Assembly (NCBI RefSeq): GCF_014695385.1
Contig: NZ_JACJOD010000011.1
Span: 62,001 to 126,000 of the forward strand
DNA: 64,000 nt
Direction of reading: 5' to 3'
From: Trichocoleus sp. FACHB-46
GTDB taxonomy: Bacteria > Cyanobacteriota > Cyanobacteriia > FACHB-46
A program made the position numbers and the translations under genes. The notes beneath the pieces are model-generated. The model was given only the letters and a program-made list of their open reading frames with translations, made no database searches and was not told the DNA's origin. This document shows positions 9,411 to 18,300 of this stretch, one piece after another (the stretch's first letter is position 1; each line of letters begins with the position of its first letter).

Positions 9411-10577
9411 TTAAATCAGCGATCGCTCCTCTGGGGTCATGTCTGCTTCCTGCACATCTCGGCGGAGTACCCAACCATTGGGACCCACAATGATTCTGGG
9501 TAGGTCTTGATGCTTTACCAGTTGCAGCGTGGTCATGTCGTAGGTGGTGTAAGTCGTCGAAGCTGAACCTAGCTTGACATCCACAATGGTTAAGGTCTTC
9601 TGTGGGGGGCGATCGCTGTTGAGCAAGCGCCTAGGTCCAGCTCCGATCGCCCCTGCATGCAGCAGTTCTAGCTTGCCGCGATGCCCCGGAAAGTAGGCGT
9701 GGTGGTGGCCGCTGATGTAAGTATGGACTCGATATTTTTCTAGCAGCGATCGCAACTTATCCGGCTGGTCGAGAATTTCACCCAGGCGATCGCGCCTCAC
9801 AGCTACGGCATAGAGGGGCAAGTGACCAATGGCAATGCGTAACTTGGCCTTTTGAGCCGCAGGACTGGCTAAGCTTTTTTCCACCCAAGCCAGTTGATCC
9901 GCTCGAATGGTCGCGCTAGAAGCATCCCAAACTAAATAGAAAATGCCATTTTGCTGAAACGTGTAGTAGAAGGGGAATTTACCGCGATCGACAAACTGCA
10001 AACCCGGATTGTGCTTTGGGTTATTCCAGTGGGCGGCAGCTAAATTGCGATCGCGTTGAAATAAGAAGGTGCCACCGGAGGACAGAGCTGCAGAAGCGTC
10101 GTGGTTGCCAACAGTAAAGCCGTAGGGCAGTTTGGCTTTGCGGAGCGGTGCCCCAATGTGGCGATCGAATGCGGCCCACATCGCTTGCACTTCCCCATCA
10201 GACAACGATTGAGATTGGCCTGCCACCATGTCGCCCCCACATAGCACCAAATCCGGTTGCCAAGCAGGAATTAGGGCGATCGCCTTATCTACTTCTGCCT
10301 CATAGTCCGTGGAACCGTATTGGCTATTTAAGTCGCTAATCACCGCAATTCGCACATCGCCTCTAGGTGGAGCAAACATCCCTTGAGGTGCGATCGCTTG
10401 GCCGACGTTGGCATTGGCAGGTTGGGTGGGAGTTGATGCTTTGGGTGGCGGCGGCTGGCTAGGAGCGGGCGAGCGCTGGATGGCTGATTCTGCAAAGGTT
10501 CTTTGCATTAGCACTGCTACACCAAAACCTCCTGTTAAACCGCTTAAAACCAGAAATTGACGGCGATTCAAGCTCAT
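9411..10577 (-). CDS. Tat-exported calcineurin-like metallophosphoesterase
   Basis: Starts with a twin-arginine signal (NRRQFLVLSG followed by a hydrophobic run to about residue 30), then a Pro-rich spacer, then the metallophosphoesterase core. The metal-binding blocks are visible in order: VISDLN, LVLCGGDMVAG, TVGNHDAS, IGHLPLY and ISGHHHAYF. In this superfamily these residues bind two metal ions and hydrolyse phosphate esters. The Tat signal places the enzyme in the periplasm or thylakoid lumen with its metals loaded before export. At 388 residues it is complete. The substrate cannot be read from sequence. Confidence 0.88.
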   Translation of the reverse strand: MSLNRRQFLVLSGLTGGFGVAVLMQRTFAESAIQRSPAPSQPPPPKASTPTQPANANVGQAIAPQGMFAPPRGDVRIAVISDLNSQYGSTDYEAEVDKAIALIPAWQPDLVLCGGDMVAGQSQSLSDGEVQAMWAAFDRHIGAPLRKAKLPYGFTVGNHDASAALSSGGTFLFQRDRNLAAAHWNNPKHNPGLQFVDRGKFPFYYTFQQNGIFYLVWDASSATIRADQLAWVEKSLASPAAQKAKLRIAIGHLPLYAVAVRRDRLGEILDQPDKLRSLLEKYRVHTYISGHHHAYFPGHRGKLELLHAGAIGAGPRRLLNSDRPPQKTLTIVDVKLGSASTTYTTYDMTTLQLVKHQDLPRIIVGPNGWVLRRDVQEADMTPEERSLI

Positions 10578-10709
10578 AGTTCAGTAGCAGGGAAGGGCAA
10601 GAGCGTCGAGAGAATATCGGTTGCTAGGGAGGAAATGATAGGCTTTGTGGTAACACCCGTAAGAATCTACCGCGTTTCCTGCGGTTTGCGTAGCCTAGAG
10701 GGAGATTCC

Positions 10710-11867
10710 ATGCCAGAGGAGCAGCCGAAGCAACCATCATCATCTGTCCCCCCAACTCCCAACCGCCCAGCCTCCACGGGTCAAGGTGGAACGAGCTTGC
10801 AGCAAGTCACCCAGACGTTGCAGCAGAAATGGGAGCAGGTTCAGCCTGGGTTGAAGGCGCAAAGTGCTAAAGTGCTGCGCCTCACTATCCGGAGCTTGGA
10901 AACAGCAGCCGAAAAACTGGAGACGGACACTCCACAATCTCCGTCTAGGCCAGCTTCGACTCAGGAAACTTCACCAACCCCCACTCAACCTACGGGCCAG
11001 TCTGCTCAACTTAGTTTCTCGGCCCTACTGGAGCGATCGCGCCCCTTCTTAGCTAAGCTCCAAACATGGGCGACGGCAGCACTGGAAAAAATCCAGCCTC
11101 AACTGGCACGTCTGCAAACTTGGTGGACTAAGACTCTGCCCCAAATTCGCAACCGCTTACCAGCTTCTCTGAACGAAAAACTATCTGATCGAGCTTTAAC
11201 CAACCTGGCGACCGCTGGGGTCGTGTTTCTTGTCCTGACAACGAATTCACTCTTCTCTTCCCCCCAGCCTAGGGCACCAGAAGTCGCCAAAGTGCCGATC
11301 TCGCAGCGAGTCCCCCCAGCGGAACTTACAGCACCTCCAGAACTCAGCGCTCCGGAAGCAGAAATTCCAATAGCGATTGCGCCACCTGAGGAAACAGCCG
11401 TGCCTCTGCCTGAGCCAATCGTGGCCGAGCCAGAAATACCTGCGATCGCTGATGCTCCAGAAGTACCTTTGGATCTTGTAGCTCCCGAACCTCCGGAGCC
11501 AGTTGAGGTGACGCCCCCAGCACCGATCGAGCCTCCTGCCCCTGTCTTGTCCCCACAAGAGCAAATCCTCGCCTCGATTCAAGCGAAGGTAGCAGAAGTG
11601 ACAAATCAGTACGCTGAGAATTTGGTGCAGTCGGTGCAAACGAACTTGGTTGGCAACCGCCTGACTGTAAAGCTGAGCGATCGCTGGTACAACCTGCAAA
11701 ACTCTCAGCAGGATCAGTTAGCTAGTGAAGTGCTGGCCAAGGCCAAAACCTTAGATTTCACCAAGCTAGAAATAACCGATGCTGAAGGCAAACTGCTAGC
11801 CCGTACACCTGTAGTCGGTTCAGGCATGGTGATTTTGCAACGGGGTAATCTAGCGACTGCCTCTTAA
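10710..11867 (+). CDS. Hypothetical single-pass membrane protein with Pro/Glu-rich linker
   Basis: Not assigned to a named family. ATG at 10710 has GGAG just upstream; an upstream GTG frame would extend to 10557 but overlaps the phosphoesterase start. The 385-residue product has a hydrophilic Pro/Ser/Gln-rich N-terminus, amphipathic repeats (LAKLQTWATAALEKIQPQL), one transmembrane helix (about residues 165-180, LATAGVVFLVLTTNSLF), a long Pro/Glu/Ala linker of about 100 residues, and a C-terminal domain of about 100 residues (from LSPQEQILASIQ to the end) with alternating amphipathic segments. The topology suggests a cytoplasmic N-terminus and an extracytoplasmic C-terminal domain on a stalk. 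The pattern is known from conserved cyanobacterial hypotheticals. Confidence 0.75.
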   Translation: MPEEQPKQPSSSVPPTPNRPASTGQGGTSLQQVTQTLQQKWEQVQPGLKAQSAKVLRLTIRSLETAAEKLETDTPQSPSRPASTQETSPTPTQPTGQSAQLSFSALLERSRPFLAKLQTWATAALEKIQPQLARLQTWWTKTLPQIRNRLPASLNEKLSDRALTNLATAGVVFLVLTTNSLFSSPQPRAPEVAKVPISQRVPPAELTAPPELSAPEAEIPIAIAPPEETAVPLPEPIVAEPEIPAIADAPEVPLDLVAPEPPEPVEVTPPAPIEPPAPVLSPQEQILASIQAKVAEVTNQYAENLVQSVQTNLVGNRLTVKLSDRWYNLQNSQQDQLASEVLAKAKTLDFTKLEITDAEGKLLARTPVVGSGMVILQRGNLATAS

Positions 11868-11896
11868 TTAACCTAAAAGTCTAACAACGCAACTTG

Positions 11897-12586
11897 TTAA
11901 AGAAACACGGCTCGGTAGGCTTGAACTTGCTGATCAATGCCTGTGATCGCTGTACCTACCACGACTGCATAGGCTCCTAGATTTAAGGCTTGGCGGGCCA
12001 TTGCAGGTGAAGCGATCCCACCCTCACAAAGGACTGGAATTTTCAACTGTTGAACCATCTGGGCTAGCAAGTCGAAACCGGGGGGAGATTGCTGCTGGGT
12101 GGCAGTGGTGTAGCCGTAGAGCGTGGTTCCTACTACGTCTGCTCCTGCTGCAACTGCGGCGATCGCGGCCTCCAAGGTATCGACATCGGCCATCACGGGT
12201 TTGCCGAGTTCTTGGTGTATCCGAGCGATCAAGTCAGTGATTGTCTCACCACCGGGGCGATCGCGCAAAGTCGCATCGATTGCGATAATGTCAGCACCTG
12301 CCTCAGCGATCGCGGCAGCATGGTGAAATTGCGGCGTGATGTAAATGTTAAACCCGGGAATTTGTTGTTTCCAAAGGCCAATAATTGGAGTCTGAAGGCG
12401 TTGGCGTACGGCTGCTACATGCTGGGGTGTATCAATCCGGACGCCGACTGCCCCTTTGTTAATCGCTGCTTCAGCGATCGCCGCAATGACGTTGGGTTCA
12501 TGCAGGGGCGAGTCTACCGGAGCTTGGCAAGACACGATTAACCCATGACGCAAAGATGAAATCACATCGCTAGAAATAGCAGACAT
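11897..12586 (-). CDS. nanE: Putative N-acylglucosamine-6-phosphate 2-epimerase
   Basis: TIM-barrel protein of 229 residues, matching NanE in length and motifs: GLIVSCQAP at the N-terminus, GAVGVRIDTP, IIGLWKQ with the catalytic-type Lys, IIAIDATLRDRP and VMADVDTLEAA, and the phosphate-binding CEGGIASP and GAYAVVVGTAITG. The enzyme interconverts ManNAc-6-phosphate and GlcNAc-6-phosphate. No sialic acid catabolic genes are adjacent, so in this organism it may serve amino-sugar recycling; that is inference. It is 43 nt upstream of the hybrid kinase on the same strand. Confidence 0.9.
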   Translation of the reverse strand: MSAISSDVISSLRHGLIVSCQAPVDSPLHEPNVIAAIAEAAINKGAVGVRIDTPQHVAAVRQRLQTPIIGLWKQQIPGFNIYITPQFHHAAAIAEAGADIIAIDATLRDRPGGETITDLIARIHQELGKPVMADVDTLEAAIAAVAAGADVVGTTLYGYTTATQQQSPPGFDLLAQMVQQLKIPVLCEGGIASPAMARQALNLGAYAVVVGTAITGIDQQVQAYRAVFL

Positions 12587-12629
12587 CGCCTCGACTGAGC
12601 CTGTGACTTTGTAACGTGATAAATGACTT

Positions 12630-15032
12630 TTAAGGAGAATACGCTGCTTCCAAGGCTGCTGGCGTAACCGAGTCCATTAGGGTTGCTACCTTGTATAGCA
12701 ATTGCTCCGGTTCAATCGGTTTCTCTAAACAATCGTCTGCGCCTGCTTCTAAATAGTGAGAATCGGTTTTGTCAGGACAGTGATTAGTTAAAACTAGAAT
12801 TTTGAGAGCTTGAGTGGCGGGTGAAGTGCGTAAATAGTGCATCACTTCATAGCCATCCATCCCCGGCAGTTGCATGTCAGCGACTACCACGACTGGATGC
12901 AAAATTTCAATTTGCTTCACCGCCGTTGATCCATCCACGAGCCAAACCACCTGGTAGCCTGCTGCGGTGAGCAGGTCGCAGATCAGCATGGCGCTCTCCT
13001 CATGGTTTTCGATCAAGACAATGCGGCCTTGCAAATTCCCTTGGCTGGAATGCGTGGTGGGGACATCTGTAGCGGCAGACGGCTGTTGAGCGGGAAGATG
13101 TACTGTGAACACCGAACCCATGCCGACTGTTGAATCAACATCGATCCAGCCGCCATGAAGTTCCACGAGCTGTTTGGTTAAAGCTAGCCCTAACCCGGTG
13201 CCCTCATACTTGCGTTGATAGGAGGTATCAAGCTGCTGAAACTTTTGAAACAGTAAGGGACGTTGGTGCTCTGGAATGCCAATACCTGTGTCTTCCACCT
13301 GAAGCATGGCTGTTTCGGCTTCGAGCCAAGCTCGCAGTGTGACTTGGCCGCCTTCTGGTGTGAACTTAATGGCGTTGCTGAGCAGGTTGAGCAATACTTG
13401 CTTCAGTCGCCGTTGGTCAGCGGTAAAGCGATCGCCTGCCGCCGGAATCCTGACTTCGCTAATCAGTGCAATGTCGTTAGACTCGGCTTTTTCTTGCAGC
13501 GTTTGCAAGCTTTGATTGACTAAGTTGGTGAGAGAAAACTCGCTCAGATTTAAGGTGGCTTTCCCAGCTTCTACTTGGGACAAATCCAAAATGTCATTGA
13601 TTAAAGCCAGCAGATGCTCGCCGCTATCATGGATCGTTTGTAGATAATGGCGTTGGCGATCGCTCAAGTGCCCAAAGGACCAGCGTAGCAAAGTTGCCGA
13701 CATACCAATGACACAAGTGAGTGGGGTGCGCAGCTCATGACTCATGGTGGCCACGAATTCGTTTCTAACTTGACTGGCGGCCTGGGCTACAGCCAGGGCA
13801 TCATGTAGCTCTTGAGTCCGTTCAATCACCCGCTCTTCTAAAGTTTCCTTCTGTTGTTGCACCTGGGCATAGAGCTGGGCTTGATCAATGGCGATCGCTA
13901 AGTGTTCAGCAATCCGCTGCAAAAATGTTTTTTCACTTTCCTGCCACTCTCTAGGCGCAAAGCACTGATGCGCGATCAACAATCCCCATAGCTCACCCTG
14001 TACCACAATGGGGGCCACCAACTTTGCTTGAATTTGATGCCGACGCAACAATTTCAACAGGCAGGGCGAAATGACATAGGTCGCTTCCACATCATTCACC
14101 GCTAGGGTGTAGCCTTGGCAATATTTTTCCTGGCAATTGGGAATCCCTACAAAGCAGTTTTCCTCTTCCGCCACATGCAGCACAGAAGAAATTTCTGCCG
14201 CAGCGCGCGCTTCATAGGTAATGCACCCATAACCAGGCTGCAAGTGTTGCAGAGGCTCAGAGTCAAAGGGCGTTTGCGGGTTGGGCCTAACCGCTGCTAA
14301 ATGAGCATCAAATTGATAAATGACTAAGCGATCGGCTTGCAGAAAGTGTCGGACTTGCTGCACTGCTGTTTCTAAAATGCTGGACAACTCCAAGCTTTGG
14401 CGCACTTGCGTAATCACCTGATTAAGTAAGCGCTCTTGCTCAACCTGCTGGCGCAGCGCTTCCTCGACGGGCTGGCAAACTGACACAAATGGGTAATCGC
14501 TGTTTAGCCCTGGGTTGGCTGTCCCAGCGATCGCCAATCGTTCCACCAATTGCAACGTAAACTCACTTTGCAGCTTGGCATCGTTGGGGCGAAGCTGCTG
14601 ACAAAGCTGCCCTAAGGTATCAGGAACATCAGACTGGTGACTAAACAGGGGACGAAGTTGAAATAAAAACTCCGCGATCGAGGCTGGCTCAAAGGTTAAA
14701 TTCACCTCGCAGGCAGCGGATTCAGTTGATGATTCGTAGTGCAACTCAGGCCCAGAATGAAGCTCAGAATGCAGTCCAGGCTCTAACCCAGACTCAGGCC
14801 CAACCGCTTTGGCAGACAGCAGCGCACTAAACGGCTCTGATACCACCACCACAAATTGTTCTACTTCTAGATCTAGAGAACGGTTGGTGGCAGAGAGAAC
14901 GGCTTCGGTCAGAACTGTAGCTGTAGCCTGAGGCGCGATCGCCAGAGCCGTCTGGTGCAGAAGGTCGCGTAGTTGGTTGAAGGTAGCACCAGGCAAAGTC
15001 CGACATACTGCTGAGGCTGGGAAACTAGGCAT
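12630..15032 (-). CDS. Hybrid histidine kinase with putative two-Cys cyanobacteriochrome-like GAF
   Basis: 800 residues. An N-terminal region (1-200) of unknown fold contains a degenerate Gly/Ser/Glu-rich stretch near 80-105. A GAF domain (about 215-390) follows, then a coiled-coil, HisKA with SHELRTPL (H432), HATPase (DTGIGIPEHQ, GTGLGLALT) and a C-terminal receiver with Asp in VVADMQLPGMDGY and Lys in LEKPIE. In the GAF, Cys324 sits fourteen residues before the LVAPI strand, the usual bilin-attachment position, but is followed by Leu where most cyanobacteriochromes have His. About 30 residues earlier ENCF (291-294) falls where the DXCF class carries its second Cys. A bilin photoreceptor is therefore plausible but unproven. 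The receiver has Glu-Asn at the place of its acidic pair. Confidence 0.88.
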   Translation of the reverse strand: MPSFPASAVCRTLPGATFNQLRDLLHQTALAIAPQATATVLTEAVLSATNRSLDLEVEQFVVVVSEPFSALLSAKAVGPESGLEPGLHSELHSGPELHYESSTESAACEVNLTFEPASIAEFLFQLRPLFSHQSDVPDTLGQLCQQLRPNDAKLQSEFTLQLVERLAIAGTANPGLNSDYPFVSVCQPVEEALRQQVEQERLLNQVITQVRQSLELSSILETAVQQVRHFLQADRLVIYQFDAHLAAVRPNPQTPFDSEPLQHLQPGYGCITYEARAAAEISSVLHVAEEENCFVGIPNCQEKYCQGYTLAVNDVEATYVISPCLLKLLRRHQIQAKLVAPIVVQGELWGLLIAHQCFAPREWQESEKTFLQRIAEHLAIAIDQAQLYAQVQQQKETLEERVIERTQELHDALAVAQAASQVRNEFVATMSHELRTPLTCVIGMSATLLRWSFGHLSDRQRHYLQTIHDSGEHLLALINDILDLSQVEAGKATLNLSEFSLTNLVNQSLQTLQEKAESNDIALISEVRIPAAGDRFTADQRRLKQVLLNLLSNAIKFTPEGGQVTLRAWLEAETAMLQVEDTGIGIPEHQRPLLFQKFQQLDTSYQRKYEGTGLGLALTKQLVELHGGWIDVDSTVGMGSVFTVHLPAQQPSAATDVPTTHSSQGNLQGRIVLIENHEESAMLICDLLTAAGYQVVWLVDGSTAVKQIEILHPVVVVADMQLPGMDGYEVMHYLRTSPATQALKILVLTNHCPDKTDSHYLEAGADDCLEKPIEPEQLLYKVATLMDSVTPAALEAAYSP

Positions 15033-15363
15033 TTTCGGGGTTGTTCACACAAATTAGCTGCCTGACTCAGTCAAGCGAAACGCTGTAAGCTGGTACGATG
15101 CAGCATGGCTGGAACCGCACCCAAATAATTGAATACTCAGTAAATTGCTTGATTAATGCTTGACCGCTATAGAGCGTCAGGCTTTTGAGTTAGAAAATGC
15201 GCGTCTGACATGATGATCAGCTACTAATCAGCATATCCTAATCAACTCCTCTCCAGATCCCTGGAGGAGCGGGAGTCCAGAGTCAGCCGTATTTGTCAGC
15301 AATATCTTAAAACCCAAATTTAGAAATCCAAGTTCAGAAACCAAATTTAGAAACCCAGAAACT
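15033..15363. other. Intergenic region upstream of cobN
   Basis: 331 nt between divergent genes. There is no gene here. I looked for a cobalamin riboswitch and found no recognisable B12 box, so B12 control is not supported. A short GC-rich hairpin (CTCCTC with GAGGAG) lies at 15246-15269 and a tandem repeat abuts the cobN start. Confidence 0.6.
15314..15361. repeat. 13-nt tandem repeat abutting the cobN start codon
   Basis: Copies CCAAATTTAGAAAT, CCAAGTTCAGAAA, CCAAATTTAGAAA and a shortened CCCAGAAA run up to 2 nt before the ATG of cobN. No Shine-Dalgarno sequence is visible between the array and the ATG, so the repeat itself is the ribosome-binding region of the message. Confidence 0.82.
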
Positions 15364-18300
15364 ATGCATCGTTTAGCTGCTACGCCCGGCGGTTGGAATC
15401 CGCAAGTGGAAGGCGTGATTTTTATCGAGCAAACGCCCGCACCCGTTGTTTTTTTGACTGCGGCTGACACTGACATCCAGACAATGGCGCAAGCTCTACC
15501 GCAATTGCCTCCAGAGTTTCCAGCTATTCGTGTGGTGAACCTGTTGCAGCTACAGCAACAACTCACCATAGATACCTATGCTGAGGAGGTGTTGGAGTCC
15601 GCTCAGGTGATCGTCTTGCGCCTGTTGGGAGGTCGTTCTTATTGGTCCTACGGTTTTGAGGTGGTCAAAGATACGGTTCAGCGCACCAAGGCGACTCTGA
15701 TTGTGTTGCCAGGAGACGATCGCCCTGATCCAGATTTGATCAGCCACTCAACAGTGCCTCTCACAGCGGTGAATCAATTCTGGCGGTACTTCACCGAAGG
15801 CGGTGTCACCAATCTAGTCAACGCCCTCAAGTTTGCGGCCAAAATCGGCCTCAATCAAGATTATGCTCCTGCACCGCCTGAAGCGATTCCTCAAATCGGC
15901 TTCTACCCCTGGCAGCCTTATTCTTACTCTTCATCCCCTCCCCTTCATCCTGCCCCCCAACCTACGGCAACGCTTGCAGCGGCAACCTCTCACCCCTCAC
16001 CTGCAAAAGTAGGCTTATTGTTCTACCGGGCTCATTACCTCGCAGGCAACACAGCTCCGATTGATGCCTTGTGCCAAGCTTTAGCTGAGCGGGGTCTAGA
16101 GCCTGTACCTATCTTTGTGCCATCCCTGCGCGACCCAGACTTGCAGACCGAGTTGTTGAAGTACTTCCAGACTCCGGATGCGGCTCCTATTCAGGTACTA
16201 CTTAATGCCACCAGTTTCTCGCTGGCTAAGTTGGAAACCGAGACTCCCAATTTAGAGCTTTGGCAGCAGTTGGATGTGCCCGTGATCCAGGTGATCTTGA
16301 GTGGCGGTACGGTGGAGCAGTGGGAAACCGAGTACCGGGGGTTGTCGCCCCGAGACACAGCGATGAATGTGGCTTTGCCAGAAGTCGATGGCCGCATTAT
16401 TAGTCGTGCCGTGTCGTTTAAAGCGGTCCAGATTCGCAATTCCGATCTGGAAACGGATGTGGTGGGCTATCAACCTGTGCGCGATCGCATTGAGTTTGTG
16501 GCTGACCTAGCTGCCCATTGGGTTACGCTGCGGCAAACTCCACCCGCCCAGCGACGCATTGCCTTGATTCTGGCCAACTATCCCACCCGGAATGGCCGAC
16601 TGGCGAATGGCGTGGGTTTAGACACCCCAACGAGCTGTGTGGAAATCCTCAAAGCATTGCAGCAAGCAGGCTATCACCTAGCAGATGTGCCCCAAAGCAG
16701 TGAGGAGCTGATTCAGCGTTTAACCGCTGGAGTCACTAACGACCCTGAGGGTTATGAATTACGCGCTGTGCATCAAAGCCTGGACTTAGCAGAGTACCAA
16801 CAGTATTTTGCTACTTTGCCTGCATCGGTCCAACAAGGGATGCGCGATCGCTGGGGAGAACCGAGAGTAGACGGCTTAGCGTCAGATCCAGAAAACCCAA
16901 GTGCCAATTCTGCTGCTTTCCCCGTTTCTGGGTTGCAGCTCGGCAATGTTTTTGTCGGCATTCAACCTGCACGGGGCTACGATTTAGACCCCGCCTTGAA
17001 CTATCACGCTCCTGATTTAGAGCCGACTCACGGGTATTTAGCGTTCTACTACTGGCTGCGGCAGCACTTGCAAGCTCAAGCGATCGTGCATGTCGGCAAG
17101 CATGGCAACTTGGAATGGCTACCGGGTAAAAGTCTCGCCTTGTCCCAGTCTTGCTATCCCGAAGTCGCCTTCGGCCCTTTACCGCACCTCTACCCGTTTA
17201 TCGTCAACGATCCAGGGGAAGGAGCGCAGGCCAAGCGGCGATCGCAAGCTGTGATTCTCGATCACTTAACGCCCCCCATGACTCGGGCCGAACTTTATGG
17301 GCCACTGCAACAACTAGAACGGTTAATTGATGAGTACTACGAAGCCCAAAGCTTAGACCCCACTCGCTTACCTGTTATTCGCGATCGCATCACGAATTTG
17401 GTGTTGCAAGAAAATCTCCATCAAGATTTAGGCATTGAGTTTAGCTCCACCTCAGCGCAGGCTCAATTGGCAGAATTTTTGACGCGAGCCGATGGCTATC
17501 TGTGTGAACTGAAGGAAGCTCAGATTAGAGATGGTTTGCACGTTTTCGGGTGCTGTCCAGAAGGGCGGCAACTCAGAGATTTAATCGTGGCGATCGCGCG
17601 GCATCCTGGAACGGGTCGTATGGGTTTAACTCGCGCCTTAGCCCAAGATTGGGGTTTAGATCTTGATCCACTCATGGCTGATTTAGCCAGTCCGTTTGGG
17701 TTAGCACCAGAACTCCCAGCCGGAGACCATGCCCCTGTAGCTAGTTCCCTGCTGCCTGTGTATCTCCAGCCGCAGTTGTCTGCCTGTCGGACTTTGGGCG
17801 ATGTGGTGGAATTCTTGGAGCAACAAGCCGCTTTGCTAGTGGAGCAGGTGATGGATGCCTCTAGCGATGCCTCTATAGATGCGCTTGCCTCTAGCGATCG
17901 CTCTCTCCCACCCCGAACCCAAGCAGAAATCACCTGGATTCGCACAGTTCTGCTGCCCAAGCTGCAACAAACCCCGCAAGAAATTACTCATTTATTGCAA
18001 GGTCTGTCAGGCCGTTACATTCCCAGTGGCCCTTCAGGAGCCCCCACCCGTGGTCGCCCAGAAGTGCTACCGACGGGCCGCAATTTTTACTCGGTTGATA
18101 TTCGTGCCATTCCCACCGAGAGCGCTTGGGATGTGGGGCGAAAGGCGGCTGAGGCGTTGATCGAGCGCTACACCCAGGAAAATGGTGAGTATCCTAAAAC
18201 GCTGGGCTTGTCGATCTGGGGTACTTCCACCATGCGAACCGGAGGCGACGACATGGCGGAAGCGTTAGCTCTACTGGGAGTCCAGCCGATTTGGGAAGGC

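Noticed and set aside
11247-11699. A 150-codon minus-strand frame inside the Pro/Glu-rich stalk gene
   Set aside because: It is a composition artefact of the Pro/Glu/Ala-coding stretch on the other strand, with Arg/Trp-rich content and no domain.
15033-15363. Cobalamin riboswitch upstream of cobN
   Set aside because: No B12-box-like sequence or the expected stem arrangement is visible; only a short hairpin and a tandem repeat are present.
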